A program made the position numbers and the translations under genes. 59,479 nt of DNA from Deltaproteobacteria bacterium (GTDB lineage Bacteria > Myxococcota_A > UBA9160 > JAFDDA01): positions 1-59,479 of the forward strand of contig JAFDDA010000033.1 in NCBI GenBank assembly GCA_019311105.1. Direction: 5' to 3'. This document shows, piece after piece, positions 8,323-17,242 of the stretch. The first letter of the stretch is position 1, and the number at the start of each line of letters is the position of its first letter. The notes beneath the pieces are model-generated. The model did not search any database and was not told where the DNA came from. It saw only the letters and a list, made by a program, of their open reading frames with translations.

Positions 8323-8354
8323 AACTCCAGAGTCGCTGGAGGCGGCGGGCTAGA
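8302..8354 (+). repeat. Direct repeat containing the GST-like stop codon (31-bp period)
   Basis: The 22 bases at 8302-8323 recur exactly at 8333-8354. Both copies contain the TAG stop and the five codons before it. No ATG, GTG or TTG opens a frame between the copies, and the next gene is on the opposite strand, so this copy has no minicistron. Confidence 0.92.
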
Positions 8355-8465
8355 GCCCGAGGGCGCCGACGCCGGCGTAGAGCAGGGCCGGGGGTGAGGG
8401 GCGGCGTGGCTGTCGGGCCAAGCGGGTCGCTCCTTGCCGGTCGGGGTTCTCGGTGGGTGGGCCCG

Positions 8466-9158
8466 CTATTCGGCGGCCGGTGCGGCCTCGGCGGCTGGCC
8501 GCAGCCCGGCCAGGGCGCGCCACTGGTCGGGGTCGAGGCGTCCGATGTAGGTGGGGCGAAGGATCGGGAGGCCCGTCGGTTGGAACACGTGCGCCAGGCC
8601 CTCCGGCTTCGAGTCGAGCCCGAGACTCCAAAGCAGGTTGCCGGTGTGGGTCACGAGGACGGTGTTGGTCCCCGCGGCCGGCGTCGTGTCGAGGATCTTG
8701 CGAAGCTCGGTCGCCTTGCGGGTCTTCTGGTCCACCGGCAGGTGATCCCAGGTCGACAGAATGGGGTCGACGGTCGGCGGTGCCCCGAAGGCGAGTTCGG
8801 CGGTCTCTCGCGTCCGACAGTAGGGGCTGGCCAGGACGGCTCCGACCGGGATCCCGAGCGTGCGGAACGCTGTGCCGAGATCCCGGGCCTGCTGCTTCCC
8901 GACTTCGGACAGGAGACGCTGGGTGGAACAGTCTTCGAGGTCGACACCCGACCACTGATCGGGCTCGTGGATCGTCGCCATGTGGCGCATGAGGATGACG
9001 TAGCCGCCGTCCTTGAGTTTCTGCGCGACCTCAGGCCCCGCGTGGCGTGCCACGAGTTCCTGGCGGAGCGGGTCGTCGGCGCGGGCAGCCGGCGCGGCGA
9101 GCAGACTCACCAGCACGACGGGAGCCAACCAGAGAGAACGCGTGGACGGGCGGTGCAT
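8466..9158 (-). CDS. Secreted histidine phosphatase superfamily (SixA/phosphoglycerate mutase-like) protein
   Basis: A 230-residue protein with a signal peptide (WLAPVVLVSLLAAPAARA) and a histidine phosphatase core. The phosphorylated histidine lies in LMRHMAT, the conserved arginine region in ASPYCRTRETAE and the second catalytic histidine in VTHTGN. The usual RHG is RHM here, a tolerated variant. It should act as a periplasmic phosphomonoesterase of unknown specificity. The ATG at 9158 was chosen from the signal peptide; longer open frames upstream run into the FecR region and are not coding. It is divergent from the FecR gene across 276 bp without an obvious strong promoter. Confidence 0.88.
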   Translation of the reverse strand: MHRPSTRSLWLAPVVLVSLLAAPAARADDPLRQELVARHAGPEVAQKLKDGGYVILMRHMATIHEPDQWSGVDLEDCSTQRLLSEVGKQQARDLGTAFRTLGIPVGAVLASPYCRTRETAELAFGAPPTVDPILSTWDHLPVDQKTRKATELRKILDTTPAAGTNTVLVTHTGNLLWSLGLDSKPEGLAHVFQPTGLPILRPTYIGRLDPDQWRALAGLRPAAEAAPAAE

Positions 9159-9434
9159 CGGGCCTCCGGGCGTCCTGGGGCGCCGTGCCGGAGACGGCGC
9201 GACCACAGGGGCGGCAGCACCATAGCACCGGACCCGGAGGCGGAGAGGGCTTCGTCGAGGTGCAGCTTCGCGCGCAACGCTCCGCTTCGAGGGCCGGCCT
9301 GACGATCGGCTCCGCCTTGGACGGGCGGCGACCCCTCCCGGGCTCTCGTGTGCCAAGCCGAAGCTCAGGCGTTTCCCCGGACCGACCGATACCAGGTGAG
9401 GCCCCGGCATGCCCCGGGCCCGGAGGAGGCTTCC

Positions 9435-10217
9435 GTGCGTCGATTCATCACGCTGCTCTGCATTCTCGGCTTCACCGGCCCTGCGTCGGCTGCGGAACCG
9501 GTTGGTTTCTTCGCGTCGCTCGAGGGCAAGGTCGAGATGGCCACGCCCCTCGCGGTGGGCGCCTACAGCTGGCACGCCGCGCAGCGGGACGGCGGCGTCC
9601 AGGTCGGGGATCGCGTGAAGACGGGCCTCGGCGCGTCGGCCAAGATCGTGCTGGTGGACGACACACTGCTGCACGTCGACGAAGACACGGAACTCGAGAT
9701 CCAGACGTTCCACATCGGCGCCGCAGCGACGAAGGAACGCTCGATCGTCCGTCACACGCGCGGCCGGCTGCGCACGCTCGTTGGCGATGCCTTCGGGGGC
9801 GAGACCCGGCTCGAGATCCACACGCCGACTGCGGTGGTGGGCGTGAAGGGCACGGACTTCGAAACCCGCGACGCCTCGCTCCCGGGCCGGGACCGTTGGC
9901 GGATGTGCCTCCACACGGGTGCGATCAGCGTGAGCAACAGCATGGGCGGCGCCTCGCCGCGGCCCGGCCACTGCGTCTTCGCCGAGATGGGCCGCCCGCC
10001 GAGCCGGGAGTTCCCGAACCCCGACGTGCCCTTCGAAGCGCCGGATACGAAGCAGCCGAAGGAGGGCGACTTCTCGGAGCCCGTCTCCTTCGACCCGCCG
10101 CCGCCGGCCAGCGACGACCCGAACGACGAGGACGACCTGCAGATCTTCGAGCTGCCGGACGGAGGCTCGGGCACGCAGCCGCCGCCCTTCAGCATCACGG
10201 CCCCGCCGATCCCCTAG
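9435..10217 (+). CDS. FecR-domain periplasmic protein
   Basis: A 260-residue protein with a signal peptide (RRFITLLCILGFTGPASA) and a FecR domain (VQVGDRVKTGLGASAKIVL, then the diagnostic TPTAVVGVKGTDF). The C-terminal 80 residues are proline- and acid-rich. FecR-like domains are sensory or scaffold modules in the periplasm; without a nearby FecI sigma factor or TonB receptor, iron signalling is not supported here. The GTG start at 9435 is favoured by a GGAGGAGG ribosome site seven bases upstream. The downstream TPR lipoprotein begins 18 bp after the stop, and the pair may form one envelope module. Confidence 0.85.
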   Translation: MRRFITLLCILGFTGPASAAEPVGFFASLEGKVEMATPLAVGAYSWHAAQRDGGVQVGDRVKTGLGASAKIVLVDDTLLHVDEDTELEIQTFHIGAAATKERSIVRHTRGRLRTLVGDAFGGETRLEIHTPTAVVGVKGTDFETRDASLPGRDRWRMCLHTGAISVSNSMGGASPRPGHCVFAEMGRPPSREFPNPDVPFEAPDTKQPKEGDFSEPVSFDPPPPASDDPNDEDDLQIFELPDGGSGTQPPPFSITAPPIP

Positions 10218-10235
10218 GCGCGAAAGGACACGGCC

Positions 10236-11174
10236 ATGAATCCCCGTTCTCTCCTTCTGGCGAGCGTCGTACTCGCGCTGTCGCTTGGCTGCGCCTCGTT
10301 GACGAAGACGCAGGTCACCATCGAAGGGGTCGAGCCCGCTCTGATGGAGCTCGGCAAGACGCGTCACCTCGTCCTGCTCGACGGCGACGGTCGTCCGAGC
10401 GCACAGAAGGCCGTGTTCCAGCAGATCACGCGCCAGGCGCGGGCAACGGGCTACTTCACCGTCCAGGACCGTACGCGCGAGGGCCATACCGTCACGGTGA
10501 TCGGAACCCGCGCCGACCTCGACGGGGGCCGGCGGACCATGCCGAAGGGCCAGGCGGGCCTGCGCATCGCCATCCTGGAGTGGCGTAGCCACCGTGAGGC
10601 TCAGGCCGTGAAGCGGCAGAGCGACGACGGTGGGAGCTACACCGAGGTCGTTCCGTTCCGCCACGGTGGTGTGGTGCTCGAGATCTCGCTCTTCGACGAG
10701 ACGGGTCGCGCGCACGTGGCCCAGGCCGAGTTCGAGGGCCATGCCTCCGGCGAGGTCAGCCGACTGAGTCGAAGCATCGTGCTCGAGCGCGCAGCCCGCG
10801 ATGCCATCGGGAAGTTCCTCGAGTCGATCACGCCGCGCTGGGTGACACGCAGCGTGCCCCTCGATGACGAGGATCCGCTCCAGGCGCCGACGCTCGAAGT
10901 CGCGCGCTCTGGCAACATCACCGGTGCCACCCGCGACGCCACGCGGTACTTCCAGCAGAACCGGGGCAACGCGAGTGCGGCGTACAACCTGGCCGTACTG
11001 CTCGATGCGCTAGGCGACTACGAGGAGGCGCTGGGCCTGTACGATCGCGCCCAACGACTCGGATCGAAGCCCTTCTACGCCGAGAGCCGCGAGGGGTGCA
11101 TGCGTCGCCTGTCCGCCCGGCGGGCGCTCGCTTCGGGCCCGGTCCCGGCGAGCCTGGCACCCCGCTCGCGCTAG
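10236..11174 (+). CDS. TPR-containing lipoprotein
   Basis: A 312-residue protein with a lipoprotein signal peptide (lipobox LSLGC, Cys20), so it is probably anchored in the outer membrane. Residues 30-230 form a domain I do not recognise; the C-terminus contains at least one or two TPR-like helix pairs (SAAYNLAVLLDALGDYEEAL, then YDRAQRL). It follows the FecR gene with an 18-bp gap. A role in envelope assembly or adaptor function is inference. Confidence 0.75.
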   Translation: MNPRSLLLASVVLALSLGCASLTKTQVTIEGVEPALMELGKTRHLVLLDGDGRPSAQKAVFQQITRQARATGYFTVQDRTREGHTVTVIGTRADLDGGRRTMPKGQAGLRIAILEWRSHREAQAVKRQSDDGGSYTEVVPFRHGGVVLEISLFDETGRAHVAQAEFEGHASGEVSRLSRSIVLERAARDAIGKFLESITPRWVTRSVPLDDEDPLQAPTLEVARSGNITGATRDATRYFQQNRGNASAAYNLAVLLDALGDYEEALGLYDRAQRLGSKPFYAESREGCMRRLSARRALASGPVPASLAPRSR

Positions 11175-11196
11175 GCCCCTTGCTACCCTGAACGTC

Positions 11197-12105
11197 ATGT
11201 CCGACCGGCCCGCCGCTCAAGGCGGCGCGATCCAGCACGCTCCGTTGCACGCACCTCACCGGATGGTGCTCGGGCTGAGCCTGCTCTCCGACGAATCGGG
11301 TTGGCTTCAGGTCGACGCAGACCGCGGGGCCGACCTGCGTGAGAAACGTCGGTTGCTGCAGGCGCAGCGGGGCCAGGTCTTCGCAGAACTGCCGGGCTCG
11401 CGGCCCGCCCAGGAGGAAATCCGCGGCGCCATCGTCGGCGCGTTGCTTGCCCACCACCCCGGCGCCTTGCTTCGGGAAGGGAGGCAGGTCGAGATCCCGG
11501 CGCTCGACGAACGGCTCGACCTCGCTGGCCCGCTCCCGCCGCTCGAACTCGCGAGCCGTCTGGTGCAGGAAGATCTGTGTCTGATGGAGCGCGACGCCGA
11601 GGTCTGGCGCCTTACCGCGGCAAGCGTCTGCTTCCCGACGCGCTGGGACCTCCCCTCGAAGGTGGGCCAGTCGCTCCGTGAGATTCACGACCCGGTGCCG
11701 GGCTATCGCGAGGGTCTGGCGGACCCCACGGACCGCTTCTTCGATGGGTTCCGGCCGGGCCGCATCGCGGCGCGGGCCAATTGGTCCCTGGTGGATTCGC
11801 CGGATCTCTTCCAGCCCCTGCACGGCAATCGCAGCCGCGAGCCCGTGACCCGGGCCGACGTGGCCGAGCGGGTGTGGCTGCGCGTGGAGCGGCAGACGCT
11901 GCGCCGCTTTCCCGAAACGGGCGCGATCCTGTTCACGATTCGAATCCACCGAGATCGGTTGGGAGGCTTGGCGGCCGAGCCGGCACGGGCAGGTCTGTTG
12001 GCCGAGGATCTCCGCACGCTCCCCGAGGAGCTGGCGCGCTACAAGTCGATCCCGGATCTGCGCGAACCCGTGCTCGCGTATCTCGACGAAGTGGCAGCGC
12101 GCTAG
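11197..12105 (+). CDS. DUF3445 family protein (haem-dependent oxidative N-demethylase-like)
   Basis: A 302-residue protein with the hallmark segments of DUF3445: AASVCFPTRWDLPSKVG, REIHDPVPGY and LRVERQTLRRFPETGAILF. Characterised relatives are haem-dependent oxidative demethylases (HODM) that remove a methyl group from dimethylamine using a PAS-like haem domain. Whether this one demethylates amines is inference, though an amine dehydrogenase operon lies 13 kb away. It is followed after 29 bp by mtnP and may share its transcript. Confidence 0.85.
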   Translation: MSDRPAAQGGAIQHAPLHAPHRMVLGLSLLSDESGWLQVDADRGADLREKRRLLQAQRGQVFAELPGSRPAQEEIRGAIVGALLAHHPGALLREGRQVEIPALDERLDLAGPLPPLELASRLVQEDLCLMERDAEVWRLTAASVCFPTRWDLPSKVGQSLREIHDPVPGYREGLADPTDRFFDGFRPGRIAARANWSLVDSPDLFQPLHGNRSREPVTRADVAERVWLRVERQTLRRFPETGAILFTIRIHRDRLGGLAAEPARAGLLAEDLRTLPEELARYKSIPDLREPVLAYLDEVAAR

Positions 12106-12134
12106 GATTCCACGCGGCGAAGGGCGGAGGATCG

Positions 12135-13019
12135 ATGGCGGAGTCCAGGCCGGCGGTGGTCGGCGTGATCGGGGGCAGTGGCCTCTACGAGCTCGGAGCG
12201 TTGGCGAACGCGAAGGCGGAGCGTGTGGTCTCCCCCTTCGGTGAACCCTCGGCGGAGTTGTTGCGGGGAGAAGTCGGCGGCGTCGAGTTCGTGTTCCTGC
12301 CGCGCCACGGCCCGGGCCACGTCTTGCCGCCCTCCGACATCAACTACCGCGCCAACATCGACGCGCTGAAGCGCGCCGGCGTCACCGATCTGATCTCGCT
12401 CAGCGCATGCGGTTCATTGCGCGAGGATCTCCCGCCCGGAAGCTTTGTGCTGGTGGACCAGTTCATCGACCGCACCGTGGGCCGCGCGCGGAGCTTCTTC
12501 GGGCCGGGTTGCGTAGCCCACGTGGTGCTAGCCGACCCCGTCTGCGCCCGCCTCGGCGACGCGCTGGAAAGCGAGGCGGGTGCCGAAGGCTTGCCCGTGC
12601 AGCGCGGCGGCACCTATCTCGCCATGGAAGGGCCGCAGTTTTCGACGCGGGCCGAGTCCGAACTCTTTCGCAGCTGGGGCTGCTCCGTGATCGGGATGAC
12701 GAACCTCCCCGAAGCGCGCCTCGCCCGGGAGGCCGAGCTCTGTTACGCGACCGTGGCCATGGTCACGGACTACGACTGCTGGCGCGAAGATCACGATGCC
12801 GTATCGGTGGAGGCGATCGTCCGCGTCCTGACGGAGAATGCGGCGGCGGCCAACGCGCTCGTCGAACGCGTGACGCCGCAGCTGGCCGAGCATCCGGAGC
12901 GTTGCCCCCACGGCTGTGACCGCGCCCTCGAAGGGGCACTGATCACCCAGCCCGCCTCGCGCGACCCGGAGTGCGTCGCGCGGCTCGATGCCGTTGCGGG
13001 CCGTGTTCTCGACGCATGA
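12135..13019 (+). CDS. mtnP: S-methyl-5'-thioadenosine phosphorylase
   Basis: A 294-residue enzyme of the purine nucleoside phosphorylase family. GGSGLY near the N-terminus binds phosphate, followed by LPRHGPGHVLPPSDINYRAN and MEGPQFSTRAES, all typical of MTA phosphorylase. It splits methylthioadenosine into adenine and methylthioribose-1-phosphate, the first step of methionine salvage. The ATG at 12135 has a GGAGG just upstream. The last four bases (ATGA) overlap the start of mtnA, whose product uses the methylthioribose-1-phosphate. Confidence 0.95.
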   Translation: MAESRPAVVGVIGGSGLYELGALANAKAERVVSPFGEPSAELLRGEVGGVEFVFLPRHGPGHVLPPSDINYRANIDALKRAGVTDLISLSACGSLREDLPPGSFVLVDQFIDRTVGRARSFFGPGCVAHVVLADPVCARLGDALESEAGAEGLPVQRGGTYLAMEGPQFSTRAESELFRSWGCSVIGMTNLPEARLAREAELCYATVAMVTDYDCWREDHDAVSVEAIVRVLTENAAAANALVERVTPQLAEHPERCPHGCDRALEGALITQPASRDPECVARLDAVAGRVLDA

Positions 13020-14107
13020 AGGTCGGCGGCGTCCACTACCGGAGCGTCTGGCCCGGCGACGATCGCCGCTCGGTCCATGCGATCGACCAGACGCGGCTCC
13101 CCCACGCGTTCGAGATCGTCCGGTTCACCCGGCGCGAAGAGATCGAGCGGGCCATTCGCAACATGCAGGTGCGCGGCGCACCCTTGATCGGTGCCTCGGC
13201 GGCCTACGGTCTGTGTCTCGAAATGGCCGACGACCCCTCCGACGCAGCCCTCGACGCGGCGTGTCGGAGCCTGCTCGCAACGCGGCCCACCGCGGTGGAT
13301 CTTGCGAACTTCCTCGAAGCGATGCGCGAGGCCCTGGGGCCGGTGTCGCCGGCTGATCGTGCCGAATGCGCCTGGCAGCGAGCCGAGGAGCTCGCGGACG
13401 CGAGCGCCGCGTCCTGCCGCTCGATCGGCGAGCACGGAGTGAAGCTGATCGAGCAGCTTTGCGAGGGGCGCGACGCGAGTGACCCGGTGAACGTGCTCAC
13501 CCACTGCAACGCGGGTTGGCTCGCGACCGTCGACTGGGGCACGGCGCTCGCACCCATCTATCTCGCCCACGATCGCGGGATCCCGGTGCACGTCTGGGTC
13601 GACGAGACGCGCCCGCGCAACCAAGGCGCGAGCCTCACCGCCTGGGAGCTCGGCCAGCACGGCGTGCCCCACACCGTGGTGGTCGACGGGGCGGCCGGCC
13701 ATCTCGCTCAGAGGGGTCGCGTGCAGCTCGTCTTGACGGGGACCGACCGCACCACTGCGGACGGCGACGTGTGCAACAAGGTCGGGACCTACCTGAAGGC
13801 TCTGGCAGCACTGGACAACGGTGTGCCGTTCTGGGTCGCATTGCCCGAGACGAGCATCGATTGGAGCCTGCGCGACGGTGTGGCCGAGATCCCCATCGAA
13901 GAGCGCGATCCGACGGAAGTGACGTGGATTTCGGGCTGCGACACATCCGGTCGAGTGGTCGATGTCCGCATCACACCCGAAGCGAGCCCGGCCGCGAACC
14001 CTGCCTTTGACGTCACCCCTGCGCGCCTCGTCACCGGCTTCGTGACGGAACGCGGCTTGTGCGCTGCGACGCCCGGCGCGCTCTCTCGTTTGCACGCGCG
14101 CCCCTGA
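13016..14107 (+). CDS. mtnA: Methylthioribose-1-phosphate isomerase
   Basis: A 363-residue member of the eIF2B-like isomerase family. The catalytic cysteine lies in THCNAGWLATVDWG, followed by DETRPRNQGASLTAWEL and the aspartate motif TGTDRTTADGDVCNKVGTY. It converts methylthioribose-1-phosphate to methylthioribulose-1-phosphate. The start overlaps the mtnP stop as ATGA, so the genes are translationally coupled. The later salvage enzymes (mtnB, C, D) are not in the window. Confidence 0.96.
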   Translation: MKVGGVHYRSVWPGDDRRSVHAIDQTRLPHAFEIVRFTRREEIERAIRNMQVRGAPLIGASAAYGLCLEMADDPSDAALDAACRSLLATRPTAVDLANFLEAMREALGPVSPADRAECAWQRAEELADASAASCRSIGEHGVKLIEQLCEGRDASDPVNVLTHCNAGWLATVDWGTALAPIYLAHDRGIPVHVWVDETRPRNQGASLTAWELGQHGVPHTVVVDGAAGHLAQRGRVQLVLTGTDRTTADGDVCNKVGTYLKALAALDNGVPFWVALPETSIDWSLRDGVAEIPIEERDPTEVTWISGCDTSGRVVDVRITPEASPAANPAFDVTPARLVTGFVTERGLCAATPGALSRLHARP

Positions 14108-14195
14108 ATCTGACACCATACGGTTACGGACCCCGAGTCCCTGCCGCATCGTTCCGTCGGTCTTCGATACAATGGCTTGCTTCGGGGAGGTTTCC

Positions 14196-15641
14196 GTGGA
14201 TCGGATTCCGGCTGGCTGGGTCGCCGAAGGCCCTGGGCGTCGCATTCAGGCGAACCTTCAACGGGTGGGATTGCATCCCGGCGGAGCGTGGTCGCTTTCG
14301 TGGGTGTTCGTCTTTCTCAGCGGGTTCGTCCTCGACCCGATGCGCGGCCCGCTCGAGGCATCGGCGGCATTCTTTTTCGCGGCACTCTTCCCCGCGCTGA
14401 CCTGGGTGGGCGCGCTCGCGTTCGCCGGAAGGCCTGCGCCACTCTGGATCCTGCCCGCCGCCGGTGGGCTGGGCTTGCTGCGCGGCGCAGTGTTCGGCCT
14501 TGCCGGCCCGGCTGCCGGGAACGCCTTCTCCCTGATCTATGAGCCGGCGGCGGTCCTCGCTGCCATCGCCGTCGTATGGCGAGCCGAACTCCTGGATGAC
14601 GAAGCCGGCCTGCGGGTCGGTCTGGTGTTCGCGCTGTTCGGCGTCGCGATTCTGGAAGTGGCCGGCGGGCTCACGCCTGGGTTCACGGTGATTCCCGAGC
14701 CGCTTTCGGGTTGGATGATCGTCGGACCCGTCGCCATGTTGTTTCAGTTGAGCGCGATGTGGGCCTGGATCGCGCGTCGCGAGCTGCGCATCGAGCGGGC
14801 CGAGGATGGGCAGCGCGAACTCGTAGACGCCGTGGCACAAGAGCGGCGTGAGAGCGACCTGCTCCGGCGAAAGGAAGCCTGGCTGTTCGACTTCTTCGAG
14901 AAGGCGCCCGATATGTTGATCGTGCTCGCGCCGCGCTCCTGCGAGATCCTGCGCTGCAATCGGCGCTTCTCCGAGACCCTGGGCCGCCCGCGTCGCGAGC
15001 TGATCGGGCGTTCGCTGTTCGATTTCGTCGACCCCGAGACGGTGGAGAACGTGCGTCCGGTCCTCGCGGCGGGGCGACGGCGCCTGCGCAATCAGCTGAT
15101 CCACTTGCGACGCCAGGACGGCAGCGAACTCGTCGTACTCGCGAACCTCGCGCTGCGAGACGGCCCGGAGGGGGCCAGCGAGGTGCGCGGCATCCTGCAC
15201 GACGTCACTCGGATCGAGCACATGGACGTGGCCTCGCGCCGCGACGTTCACCGCATCCTCACCGAGCACGCGGCGGTCGGGATCTTCCATACCGACGACC
15301 GGGGCCGATGTGCGGCCGTCAATGCGAGCTTCTGCGAACTCACCGGCGTCACGCCGGGCCGGGCTCGCGAAGAGAGCTGGCTTCGTTACGTGCATGGCGA
15401 CGATCGCCGCCGGGTCGAGGACGCTTGGGATTGCTCCGTGGAAGAGGGCAGCGTGTTTCGCATGGAGCACCGCCTGCAGCCGGAGGTGGGGCCTTCGCTG
15501 CGCGTCCTCACCGAGTGTCATCCCATCGAGGACGAAACCGTCGGGGGCTTCGCCGGGTCGATGACGCGCGTGGGCGGCGCGAGCCCGGCCGCTTCGCTCG
15601 AGCAAGCCCGTCGCGACCGCGACGCCGCCGGCCGCGACTAG
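14196..15641 (+). CDS. Membrane protein with two PAS domains and no visible output domain
   Basis: A 481-residue protein. Residues 25-185 form about six to seven membrane helices of the type found in membrane sensors; a short coiled linker follows, then two PAS domains (about 215-330, starting FFEKAPDMLIVLAP, and 345-465, starting ILTEHAAVGIFHTDDRG). The protein stops there: I see no histidine kinase, GGDEF, EAL or methyl-accepting domain. The GTG at 14196 is preferred over the ATG at 14172 because GGGGAGG lies five bases before it. The ATG overlaps a TACAAT hexamer that could be a -10 box, without a good -35. The stop overlaps the stop of the convergent MocR gene. Confidence 0.8.
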   Translation: MDRIPAGWVAEGPGRRIQANLQRVGLHPGGAWSLSWVFVFLSGFVLDPMRGPLEASAAFFFAALFPALTWVGALAFAGRPAPLWILPAAGGLGLLRGAVFGLAGPAAGNAFSLIYEPAAVLAAIAVVWRAELLDDEAGLRVGLVFALFGVAILEVAGGLTPGFTVIPEPLSGWMIVGPVAMLFQLSAMWAWIARRELRIERAEDGQRELVDAVAQERRESDLLRRKEAWLFDFFEKAPDMLIVLAPRSCEILRCNRRFSETLGRPRRELIGRSLFDFVDPETVENVRPVLAAGRRRLRNQLIHLRRQDGSELVVLANLALRDGPEGASEVRGILHDVTRIEHMDVASRRDVHRILTEHAAVGIFHTDDRGRCAAVNASFCELTGVTPGRAREESWLRYVHGDDRRRVEDAWDCSVEEGSVFRMEHRLQPEVGPSLRVLTECHPIEDETVGGFAGSMTRVGGASPAASLEQARRDRDAAGRD

Positions 15642-17116
15642 CGGGTGATGGCTTCGAGTGCGTCGCCGATGCGACGCACGCCTTCCTCGATCGCCTCCTC
15701 GGAGAGCGCGGCGTAGCCCAACACGTAGCCCGAACGTTGTGGTGGCCGGGTGAAGAAGGGCCGCACGGGGTAGATCCCGACGTCTCGGGCTTCGCACGCC
15801 CGCCGCAGTTCGGCCTCTCGTTGCAGTGCGAGGTCCGGAACCCAGAGGAGCCCATGCAAGCCGGCCCGCGTACCTTCGAGCTCGGCGGCGCCGGCGAGGT
15901 GCCGCGCCACCGCGGCCTCGAGCGCTTCGCGACGCTGGCCGTTGCGCACACGGGCGCGGCGGACGTAGCGCTCGAGGTGGCCCTCCTCGATGAACTCCGC
16001 CAGCACGCGCTGCTCGAGCCCTGAGCTCCCGGTGTCGGCGTAGGCCTTTGCCAGTGTGAAGGCGCGCACGAGGGGCTCGGGGACCACCAGCCAGCCGATC
16101 CGCAGGGAAGGGAAGAGCGTCTTCGAGGCCGTCCCGAGGTAGAGCACTCGCCCGGCGCGATCGAGGCCCTGCAGGCTCGGCACCGGGCGGCCTTCGTAGC
16201 GGTATTCGCCGTCGTAGTCGTCTTCGAGGACGAAGGCGGTCTCGCGTTCGGCCCAGCCGAGGAGTGCCAGACGTCGCTCGAGCGAGAGGACTGCGCCCGT
16301 CGGGAACTGGTGGGACGGCGTGACGCAGGCGCCGCGCAGGTCCGCGTGGGCTTCCAGTTCGGTGGTATCGAGCCCGTTCTCATCCACGCGAACCGGCACG
16401 AGCTCGGCGCCGAACGCGTCGAGAGCCAAGGAGAAGCCCGTGTAGTGGGGTTCCTCCAGGGCGACACGGTCGCCGGGGTCGACGAGCACGCGCCCGATGA
16501 GATCTATCGCCTGCTGCGAGCCGTGGGTCACGAGGATCTGTTCCGGCGTGCAGACGACGCCGCGGGCACGGCGCAGATAGTCGGCGAGTGCGTGGCGCAA
16601 CTCGGGTGCACCGGCGGGGTCGCCGTAGGAGAGGCGGGCCACGCTCGCCCGCCGCGCGTGGCGGCCGAGGATGCGACACCAGGTCTCGAGGGGGAGGTCG
16701 CCGTAGGCGGGCTCGCCGTAGCGGAAGTCGTAGGCGAGGTGCTTGCGTGGGATGGCCCAGCTGATGCCGGCGCGCGGCGCAGCGGAGAGGATCCGTCGCG
16801 CCGCTTTCGACAGGGGGAGGGGCGTGGCGTCGCTCGCGCTCGCGACGCCCGGCTCGGCGGCGTCTCCCAGCCTATCGTCCGGGAGACTCTCCGCGACGAA
16901 GGTCCCCGCCCCGGTCCGCGCGGTGACATAGCCCTCGTCCGCGAGCTGCTCGTAGGCTTGCAGCAACGTGTTGCGCGAGACGCCGAGCTCGCCCGCGAGG
17001 CTACGTGTCGCTGGCAGGCGGGCACCGGGCCTCAGGCGGCCATCCAGAATGGCCCCTCGTAAGGCCCGATAGGCCTGCTGGTGAAGGGGCCCCTCCTCGT
17101 CCAGTTGGAGCCACAT
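15638..17116 (-). CDS. MocR-type GntR/aminotransferase-fusion transcription regulator
   Basis: A 492-residue protein. The N-terminal GntR winged helix-turn-helix covers residues 12-75 (LPATRSLAGELGVSRNTLLQAYEQL). A fold-type I aminotransferase-like domain follows, with the PLP-lysine region VLYLGTASKTLFPSLRIGW. MocR regulators bind PLP or an amino donor and often control a divergent gene. The ATG at 17116 has a GGGAGG four bases upstream on its strand. The divergent neighbour is the SnoaL-like gene, which is the natural first candidate target; this is inference from position. Confidence 0.93.
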   Translation of the reverse strand: MWLQLDEEGPLHQQAYRALRGAILDGRLRPGARLPATRSLAGELGVSRNTLLQAYEQLADEGYVTARTGAGTFVAESLPDDRLGDAAEPGVASASDATPLPLSKAARRILSAAPRAGISWAIPRKHLAYDFRYGEPAYGDLPLETWCRILGRHARRASVARLSYGDPAGAPELRHALADYLRRARGVVCTPEQILVTHGSQQAIDLIGRVLVDPGDRVALEEPHYTGFSLALDAFGAELVPVRVDENGLDTTELEAHADLRGACVTPSHQFPTGAVLSLERRLALLGWAERETAFVLEDDYDGEYRYEGRPVPSLQGLDRAGRVLYLGTASKTLFPSLRIGWLVVPEPLVRAFTLAKAYADTGSSGLEQRVLAEFIEEGHLERYVRRARVRNGQRREALEAAVARHLAGAAELEGTRAGLHGLLWVPDLALQREAELRRACEARDVGIYPVRPFFTRPPQRSGYVLGYAALSEEAIEEGVRRIGDALEAITR

Positions 17117-17127
17117 GAGGCCTCCCT

Positions 17128-17138
17128 GCCAAAATGGC
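17128..17138. promoter_or_regulatory. Small palindrome between MocR and SnoaL-like genes
   Basis: GCCA-AAA-TGGC, a perfect inverted repeat with 4-base arms, 11 bases upstream of the MocR start. A related ATGCCAT lies about 15 bp away. It could be part of a MocR operator, but such a short palindrome is expected by chance and no binding data exist. Confidence 0.2.
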
Positions 17139-17242
17139 CCCATCAGAATGCCATAAACGGATCTAGCCGTGGAGCCCTCTTGCGCCGAAGCTCAAGCTGG
17201 CCGCACCGGCGGCCCGAGGAACCCGATCGACCCGGAGGATCC

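Noticed and set aside
9159-10742. Upstream extension of the histidine phosphatase frame across the FecR and TPR genes
   Set aside because: The signal peptide fixes the start at 9158. The extension is antisense to two genes with clear features.
11197-14107. DUF3445-mtnP-mtnA as a new methylated-amine salvage pathway
   Set aside because: mtnP and mtnA are standard methionine-salvage genes and the DUF3445 gene may simply be adjacent. Nothing beyond proximity supports a shared pathway.
14124-15797. 557-codon open frame antisense to the PAS-domain gene
   Set aside because: No recognisable domains; the plus-strand gene has membrane helices and PAS domains. It is a shadow frame.
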